NCBI GenBank assembly: GCA_004154925.1
Contig: QJNS01000057.1
Span: 291,614 to 355,613 of the forward strand
Reading direction: 5' to 3'
Length of the DNA: 64,000 nt
DNA from: Monosporascus cannonballus
Taxonomy: Eukaryota > Ascomycota > Sordariomycetes > Xylariales
Each line of letters opens with the position of its first letter. Position 1 is the first letter of the stretch. Of the stretch, positions 21,252 through 33,143 are shown one piece after another. The position numbers were made by a program, and so were the translations under genes. Below the pieces are notes generated by a model. That model had not been told where the DNA came from. It was given only the letters and a program-made list of their open reading frames with translations, and ran no database searches.

Positions 21252-23165
21252 ATGTTAAAATCAACATATAAACCATCGCCCAACGCCCTGCCGCCTCTGC
21301 CTCCGGGCTGGACAGAACACAAAGCTCCTACGGGGCATACATACTACTACAACAGCAATACCAAAGAATCCACATACAAACGACCGGGCGTCGACACCTC
21401 CCCGGCACCACAGGCACAACCGCAGCCAGCGCAACCGTTCCTACCGGTAACTGTACCCGCAGCTCCCAATCCGCATTTGAGCCACTTCCAATACGCATCC
21501 GTCCCCAACCTCTCCGACCCGGCAGCCGCCAACGCCTTCCTCGCGCAATACGACCCGGCGCGGCAGCGACAACAACAACAACAACAGGCACACCAACACG
21601 GGCGCGGTGGGTACCGCGGCGGAGGCGGGGATGGGAGGGAAGGTAGGCCCAGGCCGCAGCCCGTGGACAAGCCGCGGTCCAAGGTTCCCATACCCGGCTG
21701 CGAACCCTGGATCCTCGTCTACACCAAGTACGGCCGACGATTCGTGTACAACCCCGTCAAGAACGCGAGCTACTGGCGCATCCCCGAGAAGGTCATGAAG
21801 GGCGTGCTGGAGCTGGACATCAAGGGGATCAGGGAGAAGGCGAAGAGCGCCGAGCCGCAGCCTGAAGGGGACGGTCAGGGCATGAGTGGGGCCGAGGCTG
21901 GTAGGGAGCAGCAGCAGCAGAAGCGGCGGCAACGAGAGGAAGAAGTGGAAAGTGAATTCGGGTCCGAATACGAGGAGGTCGAGGTCACGGACGACGAGGA
22001 CGGAGAGGAAGGGGCTGGAGGGGGAGAAGGCGGCGAAGACGAGGAGGGAGGACACCGCTCGAAGCGCCAGCGCACCGAAGAGCCGGGCGCCCGAGACGAA
22101 AGTGCCCACATGCCCGTCGAGTTCAACGAGGACGACATCGCGTACCAGCTGCAGGCCATGGGAGAGGACTACGGGCTGGATCCTGGCGAGTACGACGACG
22201 GGAACGCCGACGCGTGGCCCGAGGGCGCCGAGGGTGTGGTGCTCTCCGACGCCGACGCGCGCGAGCTGTTCAAGGACCTGCTCAACGACCACGGCGTCAA
22301 CCCGTACTCGCCCTGGGAGAAGCTACTCGAGGACGGCCGCGTCTTCGACGACCCGCGGTACACGGCGCTGGCCACGACCAAGGCGCGGCGCGAGGTCTGG
22401 GAGGAGTGGAGCCGCGAGCGCATCCGGGCGCTCCGCGAGCAGCGCGCTCGCGAAGAGCAGCGGGACCCCCGCATCCCTTTCCTCGCCTTCCTGCGGGACA
22501 AGGCGCCCGCCGCCAACGGGCCGCCCAAGCTCTACTGGCCCGAGTTCCGCCGCAAGCACAAGAAGGAGCCCGCCATGCGCGACGCGGCCCTCTCGGATCG
22601 CGAGAGGGAGAAGTTCTATCGCGACCACGCGGCGCGCCTGCGCCTACCCCCCGAGGCGCGCAAGAAGGACCTCGCGGCCCTGTTGCGCGAGGCGCCCCTA
22701 AAGCTCCTCAACAACCGCACCCACCCGCAGAACCTGCCGCCCCAGGTCCTCGCCGACGTGCGCTTCATCGGCCTCGACCCCGCGACGCGCGACGAGCTCG
22801 TCGAGGCGTACATCAAGACGTTGCCTCCGCCTCCCGAGGACGGGGCGGCCGGGGCCGAAGAGGAGGACGAGAAGACGAGGAAGGAGCGCGAGGACCGGCG
22901 CAAGAGGGAGAGGGCGCTCGAGGAGCGCCAGAGGGTCGTCGAGGAGCAGAGGCGCCGCCAGAGGCGGCTCATGGAGCAGGGGAAGGCGGTACTCAGGGAG
23001 GAGGAGCGCGAGCTCGAGCAGGCTATGCGCGTCGACAAGAAGGGGCTGCAGAGCCAGTTAGCGGCAGCGGCCGCGGCTGAGGGGGAGAGGGAGAAGGAGC
23101 GGGAAAGGGAGAGGGGGGGAGGGGAGGGGGTAGGGAAAGGGAGAGAGGTCGAGATGGAGGAGTGA
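21252..23165 (+). CDS. URN1: WW/FF domain pre-mRNA splicing protein (URN1-like), 637 aa, single exon
   Basis: Yeast Urn1 and related WW/FF proteins associate with the spliceosome. An N-terminal WW domain spans about residues 14-46 (LPPLPPGWTEHK, then YYYN and the closing P; the second Trp is replaced by Tyr, STYKRP). A second, degenerate WW-like segment lies at about 150-180 (EPWILVYTKYGRRFVYNP followed by SYWRIP). An acidic low-complexity linker follows, with a basic KRQR patch near 275. An FF domain lies at about 331-390 (ARELFKDLLNDHGVNPYSPW and WEEWSRERI), followed by a second FF-like segment (PFLAFLRDK, YWPEFRRKHK). The C-terminal third is a charged coiled coil rich in Arg, Glu and Gln. 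The start is the Met just before the WW domain. It is convergent with the dienelactone hydrolase gene 357 bp away. Confidence 0.85.
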   Translation: MLKSTYKPSPNALPPLPPGWTEHKAPTGHTYYYNSNTKESTYKRPGVDTSPAPQAQPQPAQPFLPVTVPAAPNPHLSHFQYASVPNLSDPAAANAFLAQYDPARQRQQQQQQAHQHGRGGYRGGGGDGREGRPRPQPVDKPRSKVPIPGCEPWILVYTKYGRRFVYNPVKNASYWRIPEKVMKGVLELDIKGIREKAKSAEPQPEGDGQGMSGAEAGREQQQQKRRQREEEVESEFGSEYEEVEVTDDEDGEEGAGGGEGGEDEEGGHRSKRQRTEEPGARDESAHMPVEFNEDDIAYQLQAMGEDYGLDPGEYDDGNADAWPEGAEGVVLSDADARELFKDLLNDHGVNPYSPWEKLLEDGRVFDDPRYTALATTKARREVWEEWSRERIRALREQRAREEQRDPRIPFLAFLRDKAPAANGPPKLYWPEFRRKHKKEPAMRDAALSDREREKFYRDHAARLRLPPEARKKDLAALLREAPLKLLNNRTHPQNLPPQVLADVRFIGLDPATRDELVEAYIKTLPPPPEDGAAGAEEEDEKTRKEREDRRKRERALEERQRVVEEQRRRQRRLMEQGKAVLREEERELEQAMRVDKKGLQSQLAAAAAAEGEREKERERERGGGEGVGKGREVEMEE

Positions 23166-23522
23166 TTGTGGCATAAAGCGATTTTATGTAGTCAGTTGTG
23201 TGGTATGGGGTAATATTAATGCTGTCATCCTCCTTATGGTTCATGAACTGTGCCAGTCTGGCCCAGTTTGTAGACTCATAGTATATGCTAGCATTGATTG
23301 GGTGCCTTATTTCAAAATCCCTGTTTCCATTCAGGGTCTACTCCGCCGTTTCCCGCCATCCCCGCTTGTAAGCGCCGATATATCTATCGCATCGCACGGC
23401 ATCGCAGTCTACATACCACCACTAATACTCTCTATAAGGGCCCCCTACCTTTCTCGTTCCCTTTCCCTCCGTACCCCGTCCATCCATTACCACCATCGCC
23501 GCCGCCGCCGCCACCGGCTCGC
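23166..23522. terminator. Convergent 3' intergenic region
   Basis: The 357 bp between two converging stop codons must contain both polyadenylation regions. No specific signal was distinguished. Confidence 0.35.
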
Positions 23523-24049
23523 TCATAGAAGCCAGTTGTCGAACCACGTCACGGCCTGCAGGAACGCCTGCTCCCTGGCGTACCGCTCGTGCTTCTTGCT
23601 CATGTCACCCCGCATCGCGAACCCGTGCTTCACCTGCGAGTACAGGCTGATCTGGTACGGGTCGCCCTTCTTCGCCAGGATCTCCTCGGACCTGTGCCGC
23701 TTCTCCGTCGGGAAGACTGTTTAATTTTTTTTTAGCGCGCGCGGTGTGTGTTTTGTGTGCTTCGTGCGTTCCGTCGGGTTGCCGCAGTTACGGGGAGGCT
23801 TGGTATGAGTGGAGGAGGGAGGAGGGGGGAAATGGGGGGAGATGTGCGTGGCTGGTGCGGAGAGAGGAGAAGGGGAAGGGGCCGCAGGGAAAGCTTACTG
23901 TCGTCTACCTCGGCCGCCGCTATCGACAGCGGCGCCTTGAAGCCCTCGAGCTCGTCCTCGTCGACGAACGACGGGTGCGCCATGAAGCCGGCCTGAATGC
24001 CGTTCTTGTAGTGGCGCGCGACATACTGTGCAGTTTGCGTCAGTGATCT

Positions 24050-24134
<85 letters not shown>

Positions 24135-24873
24135 NNNNNNNNNNCCCCCCCCCCCCCCCCCCCTCCGGCGCGATGGCCATCATCTATCTTTCCATCCGTC
24201 ATGTTTTCAAACCCCCCATTCCCCCACCCCAAATAGTCGAACGTACCTTAGCACCGAAGCAATACCCCACGGCACCGATCTTCTTGAACCCCTTTTCCTC
24301 CTTCAGGTACCGCAGGCCCGCCTCGACGATGGGGTCGACGGCCTCCTTGGTGTGCGGGTTGTCGCCGCCGGACCCGCGCGTGAGCCACGCGAACAGGTCG
24401 AACTCGCCGGGCCGGTTCAGCGGCACCGGGTCCCCGTTGAACACGTCGATGATCAGCGTCGCGTACCCGTTGGTCGCGAACTGGTCCGCCACCAGCCTGC
24501 TGTTCTGCCAGATCCCGATCACGTCCGGGATGTACAGGATCCCGGCGTCGGCGTGCTGCGCGATCGCGGTGGATGGCGGCGTGGCGAGGTAGGCGTCCCA
24601 CTGCGATACCCTGACGTCTTGGCCCGTTGGTTCGCCTCTGTCGGTTGGCCGCGGGGTTAGCTGTTCTGTTGCGTCTACGCCCTGGGATGGTGATGATGTA
24701 GGGAGGCGTGTGTGTAGTTGGTCTTTGAGATGCCGAGCCTCGGTAATACATGGCAAGGGATTACCAGGGCGGCGCGGTGCTGTGGGAGACGGAGGACAGG
24801 TGGGTTCCGGAGCCAGCACTCACTCGTGCTTGACGCCGACTATGCAGCACTTTCCGGGGGGATTAGATGCCAT
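23523..24873 (-). CDS. Dienelactone hydrolase family protein, four exons, 253 aa
   Basis: Exons are complement(24824-24873, 24247-24637, 23899-24025, 23523-23716), 762 nt in frame. This alpha/beta-hydrolase family opens lactone rings, classically dienelactone in chlorocatechol breakdown; the fungal substrate is usually unknown. Exon 1 is MASNPPGKCCIVGVKHE, as in most fungal members. The nucleophile Cys is in GYCFGAK at the end of exon 2. The Asp lies in AAAEVDD at the end of exon 3, and the His in KHGFAMRGD in exon 4, completing the Cys-Asp-His triad. DPVPLNRPGEF and AGFMAHPSFVDEDEL are further family hallmarks. Splice sites are canonical: GTGAGT, GTACGT and GTAAGC donors. Intron 3 (24026-24246) contains the poly-G, N gap and poly-C tract, so its real length is unknown; the exons are unaffected. 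It is probably cytosolic. Confidence 0.92.
24051..24163. other. Assembly gap flanked by 84 G and 19 C
   Basis: G fills 24051-24134, N 24135-24144 and C 24145-24163. A G run on one side and a C run on the other of a 10-N spacer is what two contigs ending in poly-G artefact would give when joined. It lies inside an intron of the dienelactone hydrolase gene. Confidence 0.9.
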
Positions 24874-26309
24874 GTTGACGTTGATTGAAGTGATTCGGAC
24901 TGTTCCTGTGCTGGTGAGATAGGCGAGTAGAGATATATACGTCTTATGAACGAGCTCTGAAATACTGTATGTTGCTGCCGGAGGTGAGGACGTTTATCCA
25001 ATCAGCGGTTGCGGAGGAAGGCGAAACGTCGAATATATTTATATAATATCGGTAATATACCCCGATGGATCAAGCTTCCCTGCCTAGGTAGCCAGGCTAC
25101 CGGCGCCGTCTCCACTGGAAGTATGGAACGGCCTCGGGATTGTATCTACTACCACCTCACGCACGCCAATATTCGTGCGCGGTAAGCAAGTTCCCCGCCG
25201 CCCAGAACCTCTGCGACCCCGCCCCGAGAGCTACGATGCCGAGCTTCCCATGGGGCCATACCAGCGCGATCGCCAAGCGAGGATCACATAAGCGGAGGCC
25301 GCATAAGCAGGTCGCATGCCCCTCGCGACATCTAATGGCATCTTGCGTTGTTGCCTTTGCGAGGGGGATTCGCTGGCCATGTCCCTATTCCTAATAGACC
25401 GCAGGAGTCTGCCTTCTCAAAGAGGAATCCTTTACTCAGAATGGAAGCTAATTGCGAATAAGTGGCCAACGGGTCCAACCGAGTGTACCACACTGTCCTT
25501 CTGTCAACCCGGTTGCATCCATCTTGATTAGCTTGACGTAATTCATTGATAAGGGTGGCGGAGATAGGACGCAGTCGGGTCCTCGGGAATCTCTGAGACG
25601 ATGCTAAGCTTTCGGGGAGATCTATGAACTAACCTGAAACGGATAGACTTTCCCTAATAGCTCTAGAATGGGTTGCGATATGTGATGACCAAGCAACGGC
25701 TTTTCGAGTTACTATAGTAGTCCCATAGGGCCTTACGTTAGGTGGGCAGGGCGGGGCACGAATTATCCACTTGCACGTCGGAAGGTGGTCTCCTGTTCGT
25801 CGGACGAGGGATACATACTATTAACAATGTTGTTATGCTGTTATGCTGTTATGCTGATTTATGATTCGGATTCCGGAGATTCCATATTGGGGAGTCAGCT
25901 CTGTATGAGCTAAACTACTAGCGGCTGTAAGCAGGAAGGTCTGCCATGCTCGATGTCTTCGGTGCTTCTCTCCGAGCAACCCTCCGAAAGTTGCTCCCAC
26001 ATAGTCCGGCGCTTCCGTTTCCCCTCCGCGTTACCCATTCATTCATTGTCAGACCTTTCACTCAGACCCCTGTCCCCTTTTCGTCTTTTTGAACTAGGCA
26101 TCTTTCAGTGGCGTGGATGAAGACCGCCTGGGCTGCGGCCTGGATGCCGGCTTGTGTGATACCTCCTCCGGCTTGCAACGTCGCACACGGGGCACCGGTT
26201 CGCACTTTGGCCGTCCGCCGACATTGCGCTAGTAGAAGCCGCCGTTGCCGTCTTTTCTTGCGGAGACGGCGTTTTTAGCAGGAACCCGGCTCTGCCTTTA
26301 CGCTGCTTA
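24874..26309. other. Spacer without a recognisable gene
   Basis: Short ORFs only (for example 25140-25394). It contains three 8-bp GTTATGCT repeats at 25832-25855. Nothing else is recognised. Confidence 0.4.
25832..25855. repeat. GTTATGCT x3 tandem repeat
   Basis: Three exact 8-bp units in a row. Confidence 0.9.
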
Positions 26310-27311
26310 CTAGACGATTCCCCTGAAGGCTAAAGCCCATGTCTCTAGGCTAACTCGTCTCGAGCCGGGCGTGGACGGTCGACCACCGTTGTCGGCATTG
26401 CTGTCCAATGGCGTAGTGCTCTTGTGAGGTGAGGTCAAGTGCCTCCTGAGTGCCGCCGGGAATCGGACAAGGGGAGAATCGGGAATTGATGGTCCGGTGT
26501 CCGCGGAAGGGGGTACGGTCCCCTTCTGCCTGTCCTTCGGGCTCGGGTCCTTAGGCGCTCGCTGGGCGGCCATGCTGGCGGGATCCCGGACTCGGCCGGG
26601 GTATGCGCTTGGACGACGATCTTTCGCCTTCTTCCATCTTTCTCGCGGACTTATTGGCGCCGCGACATTCTCGACTTCTTCCGCTTCCCGAAGCTTTTCC
26701 GCGGTTTGGGCCGTTTGCCACTCGCGTTTCTTGCCGAAAAGCCGCCACCGGCATTTCCTGCGGGGCTCTGCACCGCCCCTATCTACTACCCTAAGGGCCC
26801 GAGATGGCCCTGTGTGTCCATGAGAGTGTCGGCTCTCCTGAGCGGGAGCCGGTTCTGGACTAGCTTGGGCTTTGGATACTTTCCGGAAAAGCACGAATCT
26901 CCCGGTTTTCGGTCTCTCCTCAGGTTCGTTTGAAACGTCCGATTTCCAAGGTTCGACCACTGGCACGGTCTCCGAGGTGGCCATTGGTGGAACACCCGTA
27001 TCGTAGGGGTTTGTGCTTTTTCCCGGTTTCGGGGTCCCAAAGACTCCTCTTCGTGGCGAAGTCTCCAGTCTCATCACACTCAGGCGTTCTCGTCTCTTTG
27101 CCTCGAGGGCATAGATGTGGTCGTCGATGTCTTTCTGCAGATGCTCGATCACCAGATTCAGCCATCCCAGCGACGCGGAGATGGCCTCGAGCGCCTTGAT
27201 TCGTATGGGCACACCGTCTACTGCTGCCGGAACCATGAGCGTTTGCTGTGTTGGCCAACGATCTCGGTAGTCGGGCGTGCTCTTCTCGGATCCCCTTGCC
27301 CAGCGTGGCAT
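26310..27311 (-). CDS. Hypothetical basic, largely disordered protein, 333 aa
   Basis: A single 334-codon frame starts MPRWARGSEK and ends WALAFRGIV. An N-terminal part (about residues 35-85) is predicted helical, with the segment ASLGWLNLVIEHLQKDIDDH and a following charged stretch. The rest is rich in Pro, Ser, Arg and Lys with several KK/RR clusters (RRKCRWRLFGKKRE near 185) and looks disordered. There is no signal peptide and no known domain. The opposite strand carries open frames at the same place, so the length alone is not proof. The composition resembles fungal lineage-specific nuclear proteins or retroelement gag-like proteins. I do not assign a function. Confidence 0.4.
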   Translation of the reverse strand: MPRWARGSEKSTPDYRDRWPTQQTLMVPAAVDGVPIRIKALEAISASLGWLNLVIEHLQKDIDDHIYALEAKRRERLSVMRLETSPRRGVFGTPKPGKSTNPYDTGVPPMATSETVPVVEPWKSDVSNEPEERPKTGRFVLFRKVSKAQASPEPAPAQESRHSHGHTGPSRALRVVDRGGAEPRRKCRWRLFGKKREWQTAQTAEKLREAEEVENVAAPISPRERWKKAKDRRPSAYPGRVRDPASMAAQRAPKDPSPKDRQKGTVPPSADTGPSIPDSPLVRFPAALRRHLTSPHKSTTPLDSNADNGGRPSTPGSRRVSLETWALAFRGIV

Positions 27312-30300
27312 GACGTCGTCCGGCTGTATTGGCCTAACTCGGATTCGGGAAGATTAGTTTCGCGGAAGATGCTAAGCCGAGAAACAATTGCGTCACTGAT
27401 TGGAACGGCTGATTTGTCGATAGGGATGTTTTCCCGATGCAGTGAGCATCAACCCGGCAGACATGGATGTGCGGTCATTGATGGGATATTGATAACTGCT
27501 ATTAGGATGTAAAGCCTGCTGCTATGCTATTGGCATTGGTGGCCCGATGTCACAAGAACACGGTCCTGAGAACGGACCACATTCTCCAAGGTACACGACT
27601 CATCTCAGGAATGTTCTAATTACGACAACATGACCTAAATCTGGAGATAGGCACGTAACGTACACCAGAAACCACTCCACCCACTCCTATGTCGAGCCCC
27701 TGCGCTTTCCTTCCCTACATAATGATCACATATGCCCCTTTTCCTGAAGGCAGCTACCACCTTAGGAGCGACCCGTCCGAACTTGCCCGTAAAATCTCTT
27801 CAGGTCGAGGTACCAAGAAGTAAGTGCTGCAATCCCAAAAAATGCAAAAACCATGGAATCCGTTTCCATTTGCCTGTACCATGAGAATAAGACTCCTAAT
27901 GGTTTCGCAGCGAATTGGGCTCGCTGAAACTATGATTGACGTGTATGCTCAATAGCGTCGTCTAATACTTACATGGAAGGACTGCTTGGGACATCGAAGC
28001 CACTCTTATCACGGGGACATCGGCATTCAGATGCTTAAAGCCTCCTCGAAGTATTTGTGCCGGTTCTCACCGTACACCTTACGCATCTTCTCCTTGTTCT
28101 ACTCTTTTCTCGACATCGAGCATCAGAGCTGGGCCCTTTCAGCTAGAGAGCCCCAAAGTCTTGAACACCTTCTGGCCACCCCGACGCGTCAATTGCCTTG
28201 CGTAGCCTTTGTCCTCGTTGGGACTAACCGATAAACTGGCTGGGCGGCCCGTGCCTTCGCTCGGGTCAGAACCAATTTCATCAAGGCATTCCCCTATTAG
28301 GCCGATGGCGTGCGGAAGGGAGCCCATGACGAAGCTCACGATTGGGTATCGTCCGCGACACCGCGAACTCTCGGCTGGTCTACATCTTCCGCAATTACTA
28401 TCTTCATCGTCCACGCTCTCCCGCATCTGCATCTACTCGTCTATGGACCTGTGGCTGAAGGCGATGGGGTACTACATGATCGAGCAAGTCAACACCATGC
28501 CGAAGACAGGTTACGGGTCACAGATCGTTCCTACGCCGCTCACGTCTGGAACAGCGGCACCATCGTTCTCCACGTCTGCTCGGAGCGCAACGTGGCGATC
28601 ATGATACTTGAGGGGCTACTCGCTTTCCTTAGACGGGTGGCGGCATCTTCCGGAGCCTAGATCAGCGAGACCTGGTCGCATTTAGCGAGTAGCGCGAGGT
28701 TGTCACGGGCATTAATGGGAGCACGGCTTTCATATTTTAGGCCTGATTGCTGATTGAAATTAAACGATGCTATGTTTAATCTGGTTCATACATATGTGCC
28801 ACCGGGGTATCTAAAACTGGATAACATTATGAACCTATCACGCCGTCGTTTTCAGATATCTCACCCGATAATAGTTAACAGAAGTTAAGTTGCAACTATC
28901 CTTTCAAGATATCTCCCGTGTCACCAAAGCCTCGCACGCCTTGATTCCCTTAAGGAGTAACACCAAGTTTTATCCCTAGCCAAGACCGATCCTAGAAAAT
29001 GTGCCCCTGAGACCGGCTCGTGCCATTTCTGGCACCAGCCCCTGAGCCGGATGATTTGTAAGTCTTTGGGAACCAAGCCCATGTCACTGTAGCTAAATTC
29101 TGGACTACCCCTTAATCTATTCATGAGCATGACTGCATGAGCCCTGCAGCTGGGACGAGCATTTGAAATGCCACCCACGCCGACATTGTGTGTTTAGAAC
29201 TTACAACTCCCTAGAAAGGTCCTACTTCACCAGATGCCAGTTCACAGGCTTAATTTGGCCATATCGGCCCTACTACGCTACGGAGATGATTCCCTTACGG
29301 AGTATCGACGCTCTCTCTTAAGCCCTCGGAATTTTGAAAGATGCACTCAATTGATGCGAGGAACGTTGTCCGTACTTAAAGGGTGAATTCTTCTTGATCC
29401 AAACGATTACATTCGTGAGAGAATAGGATTTTTTTTTTTTTTCGCTGATGAGTCACTTGCCTCTGGAGAGAAACCCATGTCTGCTGAGTTATTGGATCTC
29501 GGCTCACCTGTGTAGCGGTTTGCGGTTGTATCAGAAGTAACGTCAGATCCCACTATAGGATGAACCATGCAACCTCTCCCGTCTGTAAAGACCCACTTCC
29601 CCAAATTCATGAACTAAGCATCCCGGTCATCCCCCAAATGACAACCCACGCGGGTGGTTGACACAAAAGTTCGGGCACTTTCAAATAACCGTCCAAAAAC
29701 TCAATGGGCAATAACTCGCCCGGTTAAACAGACAGGCATATACGGGAAGCTCCAGCGTGTTTTCGCTTATTTCTTTTGTAAAGATGATATTTTTCCGAGT
29801 TTTTATACATTCTGTTTTGTTATCAGAATCGCCTGTGAAACCTTTAGCCCATTTGGGACACCGCGAATTCTCTTGTCAACCACCTACCAGGGGAAAGAAA
29901 GAAGCGGGTTGGAATTACGCACCCTAATAAGGATGAAGCCTCGTCACATGCTTCGTGGTGGAAATCCGGCGACGGTTCCTCCTTCTCGCATGCTACGCAT
30001 GAAGGGTCAAAGGGTTCAGTTGGTGGTTGGTGGCGGGGCTTAACCCGTTTTGCCTCCTTGGAGCAGCCCAACCCGGGGGGTGAAGGTTTTCATTGGAGGC
30101 TTTCGCATTTAGCCGGATTCTTCCAGCAATGGCCTTTTCCCGTCCGACGACTTCGACGCGGTGACTGATTGATTGAAAACTCTGCCGGCCTCCCTTTTTG
30201 TTTCAATGGCCTGCTCTCTAGAGGAGAAAAGGGTCATCTCGCCCATGTGTCTATGTAGTTCGCCACTTGGTCCCTGCCTAGGGAAGACGTTGCATGCCCT

Positions 30301-31082
30301 AGCCCTAGAGACAGAGCGGCGAATGAGGGCTGTCAGTGGCATTCGGCGAATGAGGGCTGTCAGTGGCATTCGGCTGACCGAACGCCGCTTGTGAGGTGTG
30401 TGGTTTCGGCCAACATCCGAAACGGGTAATCGCATGGAAGCGGATCCGAATTCTCCGAATCGGGATATTGCGTGGTATGACTTTTACTCGTTGATACCAA
30501 TGTAGGTAGCAATGATTCCCGGACAGCAGATCCAGGACGCATAAGCGAGCAAGCGAGTCTTGCTTGTCTAGGTAGTATTACTCAAAGCTTAGGAATGCCC
30601 CAAGAGGTGGTTCTGAATGCGATGTCTCGTTTCGTCTCTGCAACAAGGCCCTGTCACCCGATGAGGCGGGCCGTCCAATAAGCCGGTAAAAGGATGCTAG
30701 ACCATGGCAATAATAACCCCTGCCACTGAATGCCTCCGTGGCTGATGTATATCCGGTCATGTGGAGTCTTGGCCCGAAGTTCGACGGTAGACGAGGCCGT
30801 CAATAACACCTGTTCCTAAGACCCGGGATCTACATTGGTGACTACAACCGATCGCCTCCATATTGCCACCCCCCGCATTACTTGCCGCCGTAGTCCCGGG
30901 TGATCAACGTGTCGTGGGTTAGGGAGATATGCCGATCACTTCAATGGGCCCAAGGCGTCTTCCACCTTATAGAAAAAGCCTCAGCCCCGACATAACTCAT
31001 CCCTCCTCCGAGCTGTCTCCGTTCTCGGGTTCTCGCTCCTTCTCATGAACAAGTTACTTCTGTTCGAAACCTAGGCCATAAA
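27312..31082. other. Long spacer with unidentified fragments
   Basis: Short ORFs on both strands fill this region. One frame at about 28500-28660 (+) reads AAHVWNSGTIVLHVCSERN followed by a hydrophobic end and could be a gene relic. A 27-bp tandem duplication lies at 30317-30370. I recognise no family, RNA gene or transposon in the 3.8 kb. Confidence 0.35.
30317..30370. repeat. Exact 27-bp tandem duplication
   Basis: Units 30317-30343 and 30344-30370 are identical and start CGGCGAATGAGGGC. Confidence 0.9.
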
Positions 31083-33143
31083 ATGCAGAACCTTAATTCT
31101 CGCCCGGGCCGAGCCCACACCCCTCACATCACCGAGGTGGTGGCTCAGCGCTACGATGACAATGAGGAGTACGAGGCGAGCATGGCCTCATGGGAGGTTC
31201 CGCAGTTCGAGAAGGTCTACTGGATGAGGGAGCCGCACCTGCGGAAGCTCTACGCGTGGGCCTGCGTCTTGATGATCGCGTCCGCCACCACGGGATTCGA
31301 CGCGTGAGACATCCCTTTAACCGTGGAACCCCGGTTTCCGGAGCTGACGTTCTTTTGCGGCATTTAGCATGTTAGTCAACACGTCGCAGCAGATCGATCG
31401 CTGGAAGGAGTATTTCCCCATGACCCAGGCGGGGCCGGACAACCCCCAGGAGATCGCGGACAGCTGGCTGGGCCTCATGGTGAATCTGTTCAACATCGGG
31501 AGCATCGTCAGTTTCTTCATAACGTGAGTATAAGCTTGACCATGTCGCTAGGGCCTACACTTGCTGACTGGCGCGAAGACCCTACGTTGCCGACCATTTC
31601 GGGCGGAAGGCGGCCATCACATACGGGTGCATATTTATGATTGCCGGAGGATGCGTATCAGCATTCTGCAACGGGTACGAAAGTAGGCCAACCGAACACA
31701 GCTATGCCCATTGCCGTGCGCTAAGGAGACCCAGTGTTTGTCGCCGGCCGCTTCATCCTCGGCTTCGGCAACAGTCTATCGCAGATGGCTTCCCCCTTAC
31801 TGCTGACCGAGCTCTGCCATCCCCAGCATCGCGGCCCCGTAACAGCAGTGTACAACTGCTTGGTATGTAGTTGGATGCAGAGATCGGGGCATGAGCGCTG
31901 ATATTATATCCAGTGGAACTTGGGTGCGCTGCTAGTGGCATGGATCGGCTGGGGGACGGCACAACTGACAAACGACTGGTCCTGGCGCTCCATCACGCTC
32001 CTTCAGATCCTACCCTCGGTGATTCAGATAGTCTTTATAGGCTGGATCCCCGAATCCCCGCGCTACCTCATGGCAAAGGACCTTAACGAGGAGGCGCTCC
32101 ACATCCTGGCCAAGTACCACGCCGGAGGTGACCGGAACAATGCGACAGTGCAATTCGAGTACCGTGAAATCAAGGAGACTATGCGCATCGAGAAGGAGGT
32201 CTCCCGCTTCGGCAACTACCTCGACTTCCTCAAGACGAAGGGAAACCGCTGGCGGCTGGCCATCCTGATCTCGCTCGGCGTAATCTCGCAATACAGCGGC
32301 AACGCCCTGTTCTCCAACTACATGGACGCCATCTACATTGGCGCCGGCGTCACGGACCAGGACAAGAAACTCGCGGTAAGTGTGGAGCCCACCCAGCGAC
32401 GGGAGGAGGGAACGAGCGAAGCTGACACGGTGGAACCTCGCAGCTGAGCGGGGGCAAGACGATCCTGGACCTGATCGTGACGGTGCTCGCGGCGCTCAAC
32501 GTGGACCGGTTCGGGCGGCGGCCGCTGTTCCTGCTGTCCATCTCGGGCATGGTGGTGTCGTTCGCGCTGTGGACGGTGTGCGGGGCCGTGTACGAGAAGT
32601 CCGGGCTGACGAACCTGGCGGCGGGCTACGCGCAGCTCGTGCTCATCTGGGTCTTCGGCATCTTTTACGACATCGGCTTCTCGGGCCTGCTCATCGCCTA
32701 CGCCCTCGAGATCCTGCCCTTCCACCTCCGCGCCAAGGGCATGATGATCATGAACGTCACCCTCCAGGCCGTCCTCGCCCTCAGCAACCAGACCAACAAG
32801 CTCGCCTGGAACCGCATGCCCACCCACTGGTACCTCATGCTCTTCTACACTGTAGGTTCCTTCCCCCTCCATTGCCTCTCGACAGCGAGGTGTATTAGCC
32901 AGAGTGGCATGTGCGGGACTGACAGAAGTGCGACAGCTCTGGGATTTTGTCGAGCTCGTCTTCGTGTACTTCTTCTACGTCGAGACAAAGGGGCCCACGC
33001 TCGAGGAGATCGCGCGCATCTTCGATGGCGCGGATGCCGTCGCCCACATCGACCTGCGGCAGGTCGAGAAGGAGATCAACGCCGCCGAGCACGAAGAGGA
33101 CGTCAATAGGAGGTCATGGACGAAGGGTAAAAACGTCATCTGA
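31083..33143 (+). CDS. MFS sugar transporter, seven exons, 561 aa
   Basis: Exons are 31083-31303, 31368-31523, 31579-31682, 31735-31862, 31914-32375, 32444-32851 and 32937-33143, 1686 nt in frame. It is a 12-span sugar:proton symporter of the plasma membrane, closest in feel to fungal lactose/hexose porters; the sugar is not predictable. Motifs in order: ATTGFDAMLVN (helix 1, formed across intron 1), ADHFGRKAA (loop 2-3), MFVAGRFILGFG (helix 4, across intron 3), HRGPVTAVYNCLWNLGA (across intron 4), GWIPESPRYLMAKD (PESPR motif ending helix 6), NVDRFGRRPLF (loop 8-9), PFHLRAKGM, and VETKGPTLEEI (PETKG motif after helix 12). All introns are 51-85 bp with canonical borders. The N-terminal 50 residues are hydrophilic and cytosolic. 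It looks fully intact. Confidence 0.93.

Noticed and set aside
21441..23080. Several 100-290 codon ORFs overlapping the URN1-like gene in other frames
   Set aside because: They are shadows of a GC-rich coding sequence. Only the 637-aa frame has WW and FF motifs.
24028..24660. Long plus-strand ORF with poly-Gly/poly-Pro through the N gap
   Set aside because: It is produced by the homopolymer artefact and overlaps dienelactone hydrolase exon 2 on the other strand.
26497..26823. Plus-strand ORF opposite the 333-aa hypothetical
   Set aside because: Shorter, no motif, and probably an antisense shadow. Confidence in the minus-strand ORF is also limited.
31637..31870. 77-codon ORF inside the sugar transporter
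   Set aside because: It reads through intron 3 in a wrong frame. The spliced transporter explains the sequence.
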